From: Sulfolobus tengchongensis
GTDB lineage: Archaea; Thermoproteota; Thermoprotei_A; Sulfolobales; Sulfolobaceae
Assembly (NCBI RefSeq): GCF_036967215.1
Contig: NZ_CP146016.1
Location: 2,543,337 to 2,607,336, forward strand
DNA: 64,000 nt
Reading direction: 5' to 3'
Positions 1 to 9,482 of the stretch are shown piece after piece. The notes under the pieces were generated by a model that had not been told where the DNA came from, did no database searches, and was given only the letters and a program-made list of their open reading frames with translations. The translations under genes were made by a program, and so were the position numbers. Position 1 is the first letter of the stretch. Every line of letters begins with the position of its first letter.

Positions 1-521
1 CTTATTTTCTCGTTCATCCAATCTATAAGTTGTTGTGCCCCATTAGTATCATTGAAGAATTCTCCAATTTTTAATATACAATTTTCTATCTGAGAATATG
101 AATTGGCAAAGTCATTATTTGTAACTAAAACATTAAGACCAGATTCCTTTAGCTGTTGTAAGTAACTCCCTATTAATCCCTCCTCTACTACAACTACAGT
201 AGGGTGCAATAATAGTAGTCCGGAGATATTTGGAGGAGATATTTGACTAAATATTGTAACGTTAGATGGAATGTCCTTAGTAAGATTAAGAGATTCTAGA
301 AGTTGATAGGAATAATAGTCAACTCCTACAATATATTTACCTAAACCTAAGCTTATCAGAATTTGTGTGTCGCTTGGTGCAAGCGATATAATTCGAAGAT
401 TTCTGCTTATAGTCGTAATCTGAGGAGAAGTTGATAAAGTTTTATAATAGTAATAGATAGAAACCAAACTAAGAACTAGAATTACAACAATCATTGTTCC
501 AACTATCTTTAAGTCTGTCAT
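1..521 (-). CDS. Periplasmic-type substrate-binding protein (BtuF/FepB-like), 5' part only
   Basis: The reading frame starts at an ATG at 521 and runs off the left edge of the window, giving about 173 residues. It begins with a short charged stretch and one hydrophobic segment (residues 5-23) that would act as a signal peptide or membrane anchor. It then carries the lobe pattern of class III binding proteins for B12, haem or ferric siderophores: a strand ending IISLAPSDTQIL, then LGLGKYIVGVDYY, and later a PTVVVVEE strand. The ligand cannot be read from the sequence. The start is supported by a TATA box centred about 27 nt upstream. The protein would serve an ABC importer whose other genes lie outside the window. 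Confidence 0.75.
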   Translation of the reverse strand, partial: MTDLKIVGTMIVVILVLSLVSIYYYYKTLSTSPQITTISRNLRIISLAPSDTQILISLGLGKYIVGVDYYSYQLLESLNLTKDIPSNVTIFSQISPPNISGLLLLHPTVVVVEEGLIGSYLQQLKESGLNVLVTNNDFANSYSQIENCILKIGEFFNDTNGAQQLIDWMNEKI

Positions 522-524
522 AAT

Positions 525-552
525 ATATGGATAAACTGTCCATATTATAAAT
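525..552 (-). promoter_or_regulatory. Promoter with overlapping inverted repeat (binding-protein gene)
   Basis: On the minus strand a TATA element (ATTTATAAT, about 544-552) is centred about 27 nt before the ATG at 521, so the transcript should be leaderless. A 7-bp inverted repeat, ATATGGA (525-531) and TCCATAT (539-545), lies between the TATA box and the start and overlaps the edge of the TATA box. That position suits a repressor site, but no regulator is identified. Confidence 0.5.
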
Positions 553-877
553 CTTTTGCCGTTACATAAACAAAGCTTCTATAAAAAAACTATATTATCA
601 GTAGTTCAAATAATAGCGTTAAATTATCGTCGTTTATGAATAAATAGCAAATATACGTATAACAATAACAGCTCTTTATCTTTCGTAGAAATATAAAATC
701 CATATAACTTATATATAACTAATAAAAATTAAAATAAATATCATTAAACAAGTGTCATATATTTTGAAATATGTGATTCTAATATTTTTAAATATTTTAC
801 TGAGATGATATATTGACATAAATTACTCTCCGCCTAATATCTATGACATTCCTTTTTAATTGTTATTATTTATATTA
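553..877. other. Gene-free AT-rich spacer
   Basis: About 325 bp between the divergent binding-protein promoter and the 3' end of tatC. It is very AT-rich with many short stop-filled frames. I see no coding sequence, tRNA or clear repeat. The T-rich run near 848-880 may hold the tat operon terminator. Confidence 0.5.
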
Positions 878-1741
878 CTATCTATTTTTGCTTCTTCCTC
901 TTTCTACAGTCTTACTTACTAGTGCACCTATAAAAAATAGGGTAGATAACGTTATCCCTATCACAGTTTCTATTATACCACCAGTAGTACCTGGAGAAAT
1001 TATCCATGCTATTATAAAAGAAACTAAAACACCCCATCTCCAATTTTGAAGCCATGTCTTAGATTTTACGACGCCAATAGCTGTTAATCCCGTCATTATA
1101 AGTGGAAGTTCAAATGCTAGGCCAGTTGCTATTAGTAGTGTCATAACAGTGCTCACAAAGGATCTCAGACCTAAAGTTGGTTCTACTGCAGAGCCTAAAG
1201 CACTAGCGTATAAGAGTATTATTCGCAGCATAAAGGGAATTAAAAGAAAATAAGCAAATGCTGAACCGAGACCAAAAAGTACGAATGCAGGAATTATAGT
1301 GCGCTTTAAAAACCTCTTTTCATGTTCGTAAAGACCGGGAGCAACAAAAGCCCAGATTTCTCTCACGATAATGGGGATTGATGTAAATATAGCTAGATAT
1401 AGAGAAATATAAAAAGACGCGAACAGCGGATCAAAAAGGTTAATTATTATTAACTTTACGCCCTTAGGCAATTCATTATAGATAAAAAGTTGTGTTAGTT
1501 GGACTGAAATACTATTAAATAAGGATGGATAAGGAATAGGGATGGTTGATATTACATATTTAAGTCCAAAAAACGGAAAGGGTAGGTAAATAGTGACCAA
1601 TTCTATACCTATCATGAAATAAATGAGGAAGGTGACTAAAAGCGAAACTAGTATTCTCCTTAATCTATATGCGAGTTCTCTTAAATGCTCTATTAGAGGC
1701 CTTTCTTCAAATTTCTCAACCTCTCTAATTCTTTCCGTCAC
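878..1741 (-). CDS. tatC: Sec-independent protein translocase TatC
   Basis: TatC is the multispanning membrane subunit that recognises twin-arginine signal peptides and recruits TatA to export folded proteins. The 287-residue protein has the family's cytosolic N-terminal signature (PLIEHLRELAYRLRR, residues 15-29) followed by about six hydrophobic helices, with FLKRTIIPAFVLFGLGSAFAY in the middle. The loop after TM1 (residues 50-95) is longer than in bacteria. It is the last gene of a tatA-tatA/B-tatC cluster, and its start overlaps the previous gene by 17 nt, which suggests translational coupling. Confidence 0.95.
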   Translation of the reverse strand: MTERIREVEKFEERPLIEHLRELAYRLRRILVSLLVTFLIYFMIGIELVTIYLPFPFFGLKYVISTIPIPYPSLFNSISVQLTQLFIYNELPKGVKLIIINLFDPLFASFYISLYLAIFTSIPIIVREIWAFVAPGLYEHEKRFLKRTIIPAFVLFGLGSAFAYFLLIPFMLRIILLYASALGSAVEPTLGLRSFVSTVMTLLIATGLAFELPLIMTGLTAIGVVKSKTWLQNWRWGVLVSFIIAWIISPGTTGGIIETVIGITLSTLFFIGALVSKTVERGRSKNR

Positions 1742-2027
1742 TTGTCTTCAACCTCTCTAGCTCCTCTTGTAGCTGCCTTATTTTAGCTTCTAACTCCTTT
1801 ACTCTATCTTCACTAACACTTTTTACATATTTAAAAGTCGTTGTTGGATTTTCATCAACACTGTTTAACTCTCTCATTAATTCACTCCTAAATTCCTCCT
1901 GCCTTTTCTTCATTTCTCCAAGGAATTTTCCTATTGACCTCGCAGTCTTTCCCGCATTTTTATCCCCTGCCATCAGAAGTATGAAAACTACTACCACCAC
2001 TAGGAAGTCACTTAGATTATTAATCAT
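1725..2027 (-). CDS. TatA/TatB-like translocase subunit
   Basis: A 100-residue protein with one N-terminal transmembrane helix (residues 7-20), an amphipathic helix (ARSIGKFLGEMKKRQEEF) and a charged, coiled-coil C-terminus. That is the TatA/TatB architecture. The glycine hinge is degenerate: MAGDKNAGKTARSIG stands where TatA usually has FGxxKLPEL. It lies between tatA and tatC and overlaps tatC, so it probably acts as the TatB-like partner of TatC or as a second TatA. Assignment to TatA or TatB is uncertain because most archaea lack a classical TatB. Confidence 0.75.
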   Translation of the reverse strand: MINNLSDFLVVVVVFILLMAGDKNAGKTARSIGKFLGEMKKRQEEFRSELMRELNSVDENPTTTFKYVKSVSEDRVKELEAKIRQLQEELERLKTSDGKN

Positions 2028-2085
2028 CCATTGGTCACCTCAACAAAAAAAGTTATTTTTGTTTACCCCAATAGTAAATATTGAT

Positions 2086-2370
2086 TTATTGACTCTGCTT
2101 AGATTTCTTCAATTCTTCTAATTGTTTTTGTAATTCAGCTATTTGCTTCTCCAAATCCTCAACTCTGCTTTCCTTTTGTTGAACTAATGGCTGTTGTAGA
2201 GCTTGTTGTTGTAATTGCTGTAGCTCCATTTCAGACTCCATCCTACCCTTCTTAAACTCACCTACGGCCCTACCCATCGATCTAAACAGTTCAGGTATTT
2301 TAGAAGCTCCGAAGAACAATACTGCAATTACTACCAATATTATTATCCAATCGTAAGGATTTGTAAGCAT
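2086..2370 (-). CDS. tatA: Twin-arginine translocase pore subunit TatA
   Basis: A 94-residue protein with one N-terminal transmembrane helix (DWIIILVVIAVLFFGASKI), the canonical FG hinge, the amphipathic helix (PELFRSMGRAVGEFKKG, residues 26-42) and a Gln/Glu-rich coiled-coil tail. TatA oligomers form the conduit or weaken the membrane during export of folded proteins. It is first in the tat operon, about 58 bp before the TatA/B-like gene. A TATA-like CTTTTTAAGG lies just upstream on the minus strand. Confidence 0.9.
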   Translation of the reverse strand: MLTNPYDWIIILVVIAVLFFGASKIPELFRSMGRAVGEFKKGRMESEMELQQLQQQALQQPLVQQKESRVEDLEKQIAELQKQLEELKKSKQSQ

Positions 2371-2452
2371 TTACTGCACCTTAAAAAGTAAATCGTATTA
2401 TAAGGTTAAAAACTTTATCTTCAATATAGTGTATAACATTTATTATCTCGGT

Positions 2453-3070
2453 TTATTCCATTAATTCACATAATGAGTTTAATATCTTAGCATTATATCT
2501 CTTTACCTCTGCCTCGTTAAGTGGAACGCTACTCCTCACTACAAAAATTTCTTTTATACCAGCTGAATAATAAGCCATAACATCATATATAGTATCGCCT
2601 ATTCCCATACTCTGCTTGGGATCTGCGTTCAATCTTCTGATAGCTTCCAATACTGGCGTGGGATCGGGTTTCCCTATCTTTACATCATCACCAGCAATTA
2701 ATAAATCCGGTTGAATTTCTATTATTTTCAGGACCTCACTTGCTGATTTGTGCATGGATGAAGTTACTACTGCAATAGGGATCTTTTCATTTTTTAGATA
2801 AGCTAGTAGTTCATAGACGCAAGGTTTAGGCTTAGCTAGAGTTTTTATTAATTCAGAATAAATTTGAGTTTTTACTAATGCCAACTTTTCTGCATTTTGA
2901 TCTCCTACCAAAATTCTAGCTATATCAATAGTTTTTCTACCTAATAGGTACCTTATATCGATCTTAACGTCATATCCTAACTTCTGCAAAGCCATTTCCC
3001 ACGCTTGCTTATGAATTTCATCAGTATTTGCTAACGTTCCATCTAGATCAAATATTACTGCTTTTTTCAC
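2453..3070 (-). CDS. HAD-superfamily phosphatase (beta-phosphoglucomutase/Gph-like)
   Basis: A 205-residue HAD hydrolase. Motif I is FDLDGTLANTDE (residues 8-19, nucleophile Asp), motif II is VVTSS (about residue 102), the conserved Lys is in KIGKPDP (about 133) and motif III is GIGDTIYDV (about 157-165). A helical cap domain sits between motifs I and II. The family covers phosphoglycolate phosphatases, beta-phosphoglucomutases and small-molecule phosphatases, so the substrate cannot be assigned. It is divergent from elp3, whose start is only about 31 bp away. Confidence 0.85.
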   Translation of the reverse strand: MKKAVIFDLDGTLANTDEIHKQAWEMALQKLGYDVKIDIRYLLGRKTIDIARILVGDQNAEKLALVKTQIYSELIKTLAKPKPCVYELLAYLKNEKIPIAVVTSSMHKSASEVLKIIEIQPDLLIAGDDVKIGKPDPTPVLEAIRRLNADPKQSMGIGDTIYDVMAYYSAGIKEIFVVRSSVPLNEAEVKRYNAKILNSLCELME

Positions 3071-3101
3071 ATATTATATCCTTGATAAAGTATATTAAAA
3101 A

Positions 3102-4583
3102 TTGACAGACATAGAGCTTAGAAGGTATATAAATAAAAGAGCTTGTGAGAAGTATACCCTAATGCAAGTAATAAGAAAACCAACTAGGATGTTATCCGGT
3201 GTTACGATAGTCTCGATCATGACACATCCCCACTCTTGCCCACATGGCAAATGCATATTTTGTCCTGGAGGCATAGATGTTGGTACACCACAGAGTTATT
3301 ATGGCAGGGAACCTACTCTGATGAGAGCTATAGAAAATAGTTACGATCCTTTTCATCAAGTTCAATCAAGGCTAAGACAATATATAGCAAATGGCCACAC
3401 TCCTAGTAAGGTAGAATTAATAATAATGGGTGGCACATTTCTCTCGCTTCCAATAGATTATCAAGATTGGTTTGTGACATATGCATTAGAGGCTATGAAC
3501 AGATTCCCAGATTCCAATAAGCCATCATTCATTTATTTAGAGGATGCTCAGTTAAGGAATGAGACAGCTAACATACGATGTGTAGGAATGACTATTGAAA
3601 CAAAGCCCGATTGGGCAAAAGAATGGCATGCTGATCAAATGTTAAGGTTAGGTGCAACTAAAGTGGAATTAGGTGTACAGACAGTATACGATGATATCTT
3701 AAAGTTTACCAACAGAGGTCACACCGTGAAGGATTCCATAGAGGCTACTAGAATTCTAAAAGATGCTGGGTTTAAAGTAGTATATCACGTTATGTTAGGT
3801 CTACCTAAATCAGATCCAGATAAAGATTTAGAAGCATTTAGGACATTATTTTCTGATCCCAGTTTCATGCCAGACATGCTAAAAATTTATCCAACATTAG
3901 TAGTGGAAACAGCACCTTTAGTAAATCTATGGAAAAGAGGTTTATATAAACCATATGATACAGAAACGCTTATTGAGTTAATATCTGAAATGTATAGGTA
4001 TATTCCAAAATGGGTTCGTGTAATGAGGATACAAAGGGATATTCCAGCAAATATAATTTTGGATGGAAATAAAAAGGGGAATTTGAGAGAACTTGTTGAG
4101 AAAAGAGTGATAGAAAAGGGAATTAAAGTAAACGAGATTAGATTCAGAGAGGCAGGGATGATGTGGCAACATAGGGGTCTATTACCAGACGAAAATAAAG
4201 TCAGACTCTATAAGGAAGTTTATGAGGCAAGTGAAGGAACTGAAGTATTTCTATCTTTTGAAGACGATAAGGAGATACTAATAGGATATTTAAGGTTAAG
4301 AATACCTTCTCATAAAGCCCACAGGAAAGAGATTAATGGGAGAACTGCAATCGTAAGGGAGTTGCACGTTTATGGAATAGAAGTACCTGTGGGAGCATGG
4401 GACGATTTAGCTTTCCAACATAAAGGATATGGAGGGAAATTACTTAGTGAAGCCGAAAAAATAGCTAGAGAAGACTTCGATATAAATAAGATTGTAGTTT
4501 TGTCCGGAATAGGAGCACGAGAATACTATGCTAAAAAGGGTTATAAAAAAGAAGGTCCATATATGGTCAAACAACTGTCTTGA
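3102..4583 (+). CDS. elp3: Elp3 tRNA wobble-uridine carboxymethyl-forming enzyme
   Basis: Archaeal Elp3 combines a radical SAM domain and an acetyl-CoA-binding GNAT domain and starts cm5U formation at U34 of tRNAs. The 493-residue product has the cluster motif [12 protein letters not shown] (residues 46-57), TIETKPDW and [10 protein letters not shown] typical of Elp3, and a C-terminal GNAT region with [16 protein letters not shown] and [13 protein letters not shown]. The start is TTG. Its 3' end overlaps by 17 nt a convergent Trm9-like methyltransferase that may act later in the same pathway. Confidence 0.95.
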   Translation: MTDIELRRYINKRACEKYTLMQVIRKPTRMLSGVTIVSIMTHPHSCPHGKCIFCPGGIDVGTPQSYYGREPTLMRAIENSYDPFHQVQSRLRQYIANGHTPSKVELIIMGGTFLSLPIDYQDWFVTYALEAMNRFPDSNKPSFIYLEDAQLRNETANIRCVGMTIETKPDWAKEWHADQMLRLGATKVELGVQTVYDDILKFTNRGHTVKDSIEATRILKDAGFKVVYHVMLGLPKSDPDKDLEAFRTLFSDPSFMPDMLKIYPTLVVETAPLVNLWKRGLYKPYDTETLIELISEMYRYIPKWVRVMRIQRDIPANIILDGNKKGNLRELVEKRVIEKGIKVNEIRFREAGMMWQHRGLLPDENKVRLYKEVYEASEGTEVFLSFEDDKEILIGYLRLRIPSHKAHRKEINGRTAIVRELHVYGIEVPVGAWDDLAFQHKGYGGKLLSEAEKIAREDFDINKIVVLSGIGAREYYAKKGYKKEGPYMVKQLS

Positions 4584-5133
4584 TTCCATAATATAGAGCG
4601 TTATTTGGCAATAAACTTCCCATTCTATAGATCTTGTATACTTTCGTACTAAATCCCATAGATTCCATTACTCTCTTAAGCTCATAAGGATAATAGAGCC
4701 TATAAAATCGTCTGACCTCTTTTCCATTGATAATACTTTTCTTAACCAGATATCTTCTAAAAAACGTTCTAAAGTGAACTAGCCATACAGTAACCAATAT
4801 TTCACCCTTATCTTTTAACACTCTGTAACCTTCATCTAATGCCAGTGAAGGATCCCTTAGATGATGAAGAGAAGCAATATATAATAGAGATGAGAGTGAA
4901 GAGTTTCTAAATGGAAGATATTCCATATCTGCGTGGATTAAATTTTCACAACCTCTTTTTTTAGCTTGCATAAGCTGATTTAATGAAAGATCCAAGCAAA
5001 TTGTTAATTTTCCCTTAAATTGGTAACAATTTTGACCAGAACCGCATCCAATATCCGCTATAACATTCCCAGTAATTAGTCTTATATATGGGTTCGGTTT
5101 TCTTCTGTATACTATGTTATCATAGGCTTCCAT
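4567..5133 (-). CDS. Class I SAM methyltransferase, Trm9-like
   Basis: A 188-residue SAM-dependent methyltransferase with motif [10 protein letters not shown] (residues 28-36), an acidic motif II (CLDLS), [13 protein letters not shown] and a YIASLHHL segment. The sequence [15 protein letters not shown] and the later [20 protein letters not shown] strongly resemble Trm9/ALKBH8-type enzymes that methylate the carboxymethyl group left by Elongator at U34. Convergent overlap with elp3 supports a tRNA-modification role, although UbiE-like substrates cannot be excluded. No Trm112 partner gene is visible in the window. Confidence 0.75.
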   Translation of the reverse strand: MEAYDNIVYRRKPNPYIRLITGNVIADIGCGSGQNCYQFKGKLTICLDLSLNQLMQAKKRGCENLIHADMEYLPFRNSSLSSLLYIASLHHLRDPSLALDEGYRVLKDKGEILVTVWLVHFRTFFRRYLVKKSIINGKEVRRFYRLYYPYELKRVMESMGFSTKVYKIYRMGSLLPNNALYYGIKTVV

Positions 5134-5144
5134 AAGATCTCGTT

Positions 5145-6239
5145 TTAGTATAATATCGCTCTCACTTTCATTCTGATATATGGAGTGACACCCCCATGGT
5201 CCTCGTCTATAAATACACCTCTGTTTTCTTTAGTTACAGCATCTATAGTGAGTAGCTCTTGGATAGGAATTGCAATTTCTCTAAAGAATACCGAACCTTG
5301 GCCTATTTTAATCACACTTCTCGGTGTTATCCTTATACTATTCTGAATCATTTCAGATTTTTTGACGCCTATTGCTATGTAAGCTCCTTTACTCTCTTCA
5401 ATTAACTCATTAAGAGTCCAATCTCCATTTTTGACTTCTATTGAAAAATAATCGGGCTTAGGCAATACACCTCTAGCATTTCCCGGCTCACCATATTTAG
5501 TCGTAAGTGTCCCTAAGTAATTTACAACTATTCCGTCTCCTATTATCTCCTTTCGTTTAGTTTTGACTCCTTCATCATCAAAAGCTGAAAATGTGGAAGA
5601 GAACTTATTTAGAGGATTATCGTATACTGTAATTTCACCAAATACCTTTTCATTTAATTTTAATTTCGGAATATTACCATTTAGAAAATTAATTAGAATA
5701 TAATGAAAAATGGTTGCGACTATTTCAGAATCTAAGATAAAGGTTAGCCTACCACTTTCGGTTAGCATTTGTCTTGAGGCAGGTAGTTTCATCTCGCTAG
5801 TCTTCAGATATTCTACAATGGATGGTATATCTTTAGGGTCTCCGGTATATGAGAAACTTAAATCATTATACTTAACGTAATTAACTACCTTTTCTTCATG
5901 GCATTCCTTAGCGTCATAGATTGAAATAGTTTTAGAAATTTTCTTACTTATAAGTTTTAATTGATCAGTCTGATCTATGAGGATCTTATTAAGAATTCCA
6001 ACGTATTGTCCCTTATCTACCCATGTCTTTACTGATTCATGAGAAGAACTTTCACAAATCTCAAACTCTTTTATTTTTTGAGTACTTTCTAATTTATCTC
6101 CATTATACACCCTCCATTTACCGTTAATCAAAGCGCGAGTTAACGTATAGGATTTCTGATAATTAATAACACTATAACCTTCTGTAGAGTATTCTGCCTC
6201 TATTACATCTTCATGGTATTTAACATTTTCAAGTACCAT
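5145..6239 (-). CDS. TldD/PmbA (TldE)-family protein
   Basis: A 364-residue protein of the TldD/TldE family, metalloprotease-related proteins that trim peptides in a TldD-TldE heterodimer. Family traits are the central strand ending [36 protein letters not shown] (residues 217-242) and the later [10 protein letters not shown] near the C-terminus. No HExxxH metal motif is present, which fits the non-catalytic TldE/PmbA type. It lies 11 bp upstream of the Trm9-like gene on the same strand. No TldD partner is in the window. Confidence 0.75.
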   Translation of the reverse strand: MVLENVKYHEDVIEAEYSTEGYSVINYQKSYTLTRALINGKWRVYNGDKLESTQKIKEFEICESSSHESVKTWVDKGQYVGILNKILIDQTDQLKLISKKISKTISIYDAKECHEEKVVNYVKYNDLSFSYTGDPKDIPSIVEYLKTSEMKLPASRQMLTESGRLTFILDSEIVATIFHYILINFLNGNIPKLKLNEKVFGEITVYDNPLNKFSSTFSAFDDEGVKTKRKEIIGDGIVVNYLGTLTTKYGEPGNARGVLPKPDYFSIEVKNGDWTLNELIEESKGAYIAIGVKKSEMIQNSIRITPRSVIKIGQGSVFFREIAIPIQELLTIDAVTKENRGVFIDEDHGGVTPYIRMKVRAILY

Positions 6240-6423
6240 TTTGCCTTTAAGTATACTATTGCATTTTCCCCTTTTTTAACTCTAGCTCAATTGTAAAATT
6301 GCATATATTTAGCTGGTTAAAAGTCATTCGGCGTAAAAATTACGGTATTTTGTATAAATCATTGCGCAATAAAAAAGTTTACACAAATCAAATATTACTC
6401 TTTTTCATGACCTATAATGTATA

Positions 6424-6433
6424 CTTTTTATAC
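6424..6433 (+). promoter_or_regulatory. TATA box of the radical SAM gene
   Basis: CTTTTTATAC is centred 27-28 nt before the ATG at 6456, the usual distance from TATA centre to transcription start. It therefore marks 6456 rather than the upstream ATG at 6417, which lies inside or before the promoter. Confidence 0.6.
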
Positions 6434-6455
6434 TATAGTAAGAAAATATAATGTG

Positions 6456-8042
6456 ATGACATGGGACATTGTATTAACAGCAGATAAAGGCTCATTTACA
6501 GATTATGGTGGCTCAAGTGTATTAGGTTATGTAGCATGTATGCCAGCTAGAATGGTACCTAGATTTTTCATGGATAGGTTCTTTACTCCAGACGTTCCAG
6601 TAGATGCTGAAGGAAGAGCTATAGTAGCCCCTTACGCATTAAGGAAAGTAGAGAGCATACTTGTAAATGCTGGCTTCGATCGTGTAGCTGTAATTCCTCC
6701 AAGTAAACTTGAGAAAGCAATAGGATATAATACCAAAGTAGTTGGGTTAACCGTTCACGATCCCTTTGGTATAAATCCAGTTAGCTTCAAATTAAGTATG
6801 ATATTTGGAGGAGGACCTACTTGGACTGCAAAATATTTTGAAGAGATTGGTGAAAAAATCTCGAAGCTAAAGAGCAAATATCACTTTAAGGTAATAGTTG
6901 GTGGTCCAGGAAGTTGGGAATTATCGAAGGAGAAACCAGAGTGGGTAGATACAATATTTATAGGGGAAGCTGAAGTGGATTTACCTGCGGTAGTGAAATC
7001 ATTGATAGATGGCCAAGAGGTACCTAATGTTGTTTATGGAAAAAATCCTAAGGTGCACGAGATACCGCCGATAATAAATCCTGCTAGGTTAGGAGAAGTT
7101 CAAATAACCAGGGGATGTCCTAGGGGTTGCCAGTTCTGCCCAATAACTCCAGAAACATTCAGATCAATTCCATTAGATGTTGTTAAAAAAGAAGTCGAAG
7201 TTAATATGAGAGCAGGGATAAAAAGAGTAGAATTTGTAACTGATGATGTATTACTATATGGCTCACAAAAACTAAAGGTAAATCATGAAGCTATAACGAA
7301 ACTCTTTACAGAAACTATGGATATGGGAGTTGATGGGATATGGTTTCCTCATATTTCAGCACCAGCTGTAAAGAGCAGTCCCCAAACAGTAAGGGCTATG
7401 TCAGAAATTGCCAGATATGATAAAGATAGGGCAGCAGCTCCAGTGGTTGGATTAGAAAGCGGTAGTGAAAAGATTCTCACTAAATACATGAGAGCGAAAC
7501 CCTTCCCATGGACTCCAAGAGAATGGAAAGATGTTATATTAGACGCTACTGCGATAATGAATGATAATTACATCTATCCTTGTTATACCATGACAATTGG
7601 CTATCCTGAAGAGACAAATGAAGATGTTGATCAATCAATTGATTTGGTACAATCAATAATTGATCATAAACTCAAGGCATGGATATTCCCATTACCTGTA
7701 ATACCAATGGGCGTTTCATACATAAGAAACAATCCATTTCCGGCATTAGAGAAAATGCCTACTAGGTATTGGGATCTATTGTACATATCATGGAAATATG
7801 ATTTACAAATAACTAGAGAAATGATACCAATTCTTACCGGTGGTATCGGTAATAAATTCGCTCAGAAAGTTGTTCAATATATGATAGATAGGATATTTGA
7901 TAGCATCGAATGGGTATTTAAACAATTAAAGGAAACACAAGGTAAATACGCGTATACTTTCGCAAATGTTAACCTAAATAATACCATTGGAGTAATAAAG
8001 GCTATATACTGGCTATTCAGACTAGCCTTTAAACCTCTTTGA
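6456..8042 (+). CDS. B12-binding-type radical SAM protein
   Basis: A 528-residue protein with an N-terminal cobalamin-binding-like Rossmann region (VVGLTVHDPFGINP, later VIVGGPGSWEL and IFIGEAEVDLPAVV) followed by a radical SAM domain. The cluster motif is TRGCPRGCQFCP (CxxxCxxC, about residue 229), with GLESGSEKIL further on. The archaeal family is widely conserved but its reaction is unknown. I chose the ATG at 6456 because an upstream TATA box predicts a leaderless transcript there. The 3' end overlaps the convergent bax1 gene by 21 nt. Confidence 0.85.
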   Translation: MTWDIVLTADKGSFTDYGGSSVLGYVACMPARMVPRFFMDRFFTPDVPVDAEGRAIVAPYALRKVESILVNAGFDRVAVIPPSKLEKAIGYNTKVVGLTVHDPFGINPVSFKLSMIFGGGPTWTAKYFEEIGEKISKLKSKYHFKVIVGGPGSWELSKEKPEWVDTIFIGEAEVDLPAVVKSLIDGQEVPNVVYGKNPKVHEIPPIINPARLGEVQITRGCPRGCQFCPITPETFRSIPLDVVKKEVEVNMRAGIKRVEFVTDDVLLYGSQKLKVNHEAITKLFTETMDMGVDGIWFPHISAPAVKSSPQTVRAMSEIARYDKDRAAAPVVGLESGSEKILTKYMRAKPFPWTPREWKDVILDATAIMNDNYIYPCYTMTIGYPEETNEDVDQSIDLVQSIIDHKLKAWIFPLPVIPMGVSYIRNNPFPALEKMPTRYWDLLYISWKYDLQITREMIPILTGGIGNKFAQKVVQYMIDRIFDSIEWVFKQLKETQGKYAYTFANVNLNNTIGVIKAIYWLFRLAFKPL

Positions 8043-9482
8043 TTTCTCTACTATTGCATCAGAAATATTTTTCCAAATTATATTATATCCTAAGTAATCT
8101 AAGATGTCCACTATGTAATTACCATATTTGCTAACTAATTCAGAAAGAGATTTATTGGAAAAATCTTCTTTGCTTAATTTTTGAAGAAGTGTTTTCTTTA
8201 CAGCATAACTCTTTAGTACAATATATTCGTCTTTTGAGAGAAATTTAGATCTTATGACTTTTTCCTCTACCCCGTACTTAGTAGATAATTCCTTTATGGA
8301 TACAACATCATCGTTAATATCGCCTAAATCTACGTCTTGAGCGACACTAGTTTGAAAAGACCTTAAAGCCAAGTATACTTTGCCTATATCAATTTTTCTC
8401 TTAAATTTGATTATATTTAAATTATCTGGTATATAGTTATCATATGAGAGTTCTTCATTCAATAAAATTATAATTGGATACTTAAATTTCTTTAATTTTT
8501 CTATCTTCGAGTTGACATATTCCTTAGTCCAGAACCCCATTATCTCCACATATACTTTTATGTTTCCCTTTTTCAAGAGAAAGTCAGGAAAATACAATCT
8601 TTTTTCTATTACAAATGGTTCAGGTTCTCGTATAATGTTCCAATCTTTTATGACCTTTTTAAAGTCATTGTAAAATCTCTCCTCAATTGAGCTGTCAAAT
8701 TTTTTCTCTAATTCCTCATCTTTTATGTATTTGAATAAACTAGAATATTTACTTGATAGTTCTAGCCTATAGGTCCTTTTCTTCTTTCCTAATACGATAT
8801 CAGCTATAATCTTCCATTCACTCTTAGATACTATAAAAGGTACCAATGCAGCTAAATTTCTTCCATATTTCTCCGTCATTTTAACTAAAGACAAAGGACC
8901 AAAAATTTCTATTCTGAGAGGACTTTCATAGGCTAAATACATCAAACCTAACATCTTTATTCTCCTAACTATCTCCTTCCATCCGTCATTAATGGATATA
9001 GTCATTTTATACGCATTGAAAATAATAGTTTGTAAAAGGGAAAGATTATAAATCTTTAACAATTCTTCTGGGGAAAAGTTGGGTAGCTCTACTATCTTCC
9101 TCTCTATATCTAGATCCTCATACATAATTTTTATTGGATCTACATGGAAAACTTGCTTAATCTCTTCTATTACCTTCTCTCTATCTTGTTCATCTAATAC
9201 CGGGCCTCTACTAAATAATTGCCTACGTAATTCTCTATAATCAATTTTAGTTTCGCTCTCAACCTTACAATGCCTTAAATAAACCTTTGCTAATCCTTTT
9301 ACCAGTTTATAATCATAAATACGCGACAAATATTTTATATCCTCTAAGATTTCTCCTACTTTTCTACCGATTTTAAATGTGTCAATGACCTCTTTTGCTA
9401 TATCAATGTCAGATTGAGATGCGAATAATGGAGTTACCCTATCGCTTTCTATCTTAAATCTAGCTAATTCAGAGGGTAGCAT
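8022..9482 (-). CDS. bax1: Bax1 nuclease (DUF790), partner of archaeal XPB
   Basis: Bax1 is a structure-specific DNA endonuclease that binds archaeal XPB, and the pair resembles part of nucleotide excision repair. The 486-residue protein has a long helical N-terminal region matching DUF790. The nuclease core follows at about residues 290-330: FVIEKRLYFPDFLLKKG, then KVYVEIMGFWTKEYV, giving the Asp and Glu positions of a PD-(D/E)XK fold. Its start overlaps the XPB gene by 14 nt, so the two are translationally coupled. Confidence 0.9.
   Translation of the reverse strand: MLPSELARFKIESDRVTPLFASQSDIDIAKEVIDTFKIGRKVGEILEDIKYLSRIYDYKLVKGLAKVYLRHCKVESETKIDYRELRRQLFSRGPVLDEQDREKVIEEIKQVFHVDPIKIMYEDLDIERKIVELPNFSPEELLKIYNLSLLQTIIFNAYKMTISINDGWKEIVRRIKMLGLMYLAYESPLRIEIFGPLSLVKMTEKYGRNLAALVPFIVSKSEWKIIADIVLGKKKRTYRLELSSKYSSLFKYIKDEELEKKFDSSIEERFYNDFKKVIKDWNIIREPEPFVIEKRLYFPDFLLKKGNIKVYVEIMGFWTKEYVNSKIEKLKKFKYPIIILLNEELSYDNYIPDNLNIIKFKRKIDIGKVYLALRSFQTSVAQDVDLGDINDDVVSIKELSTKYGVEEKVIRSKFLSKDEYIVLKSYAVKKTLLQKLSKEDFSNKSLSELVSKYGNYIVDILDYLGYNIIWKNISDAIVEKSKRFKG

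Noticed and set aside
843-1049. Plus-strand 68-codon open frame at the 3' end of tatC
   Set aside because: Antisense to tatC; the hydrophobic run is the complement of the T-rich terminator area.
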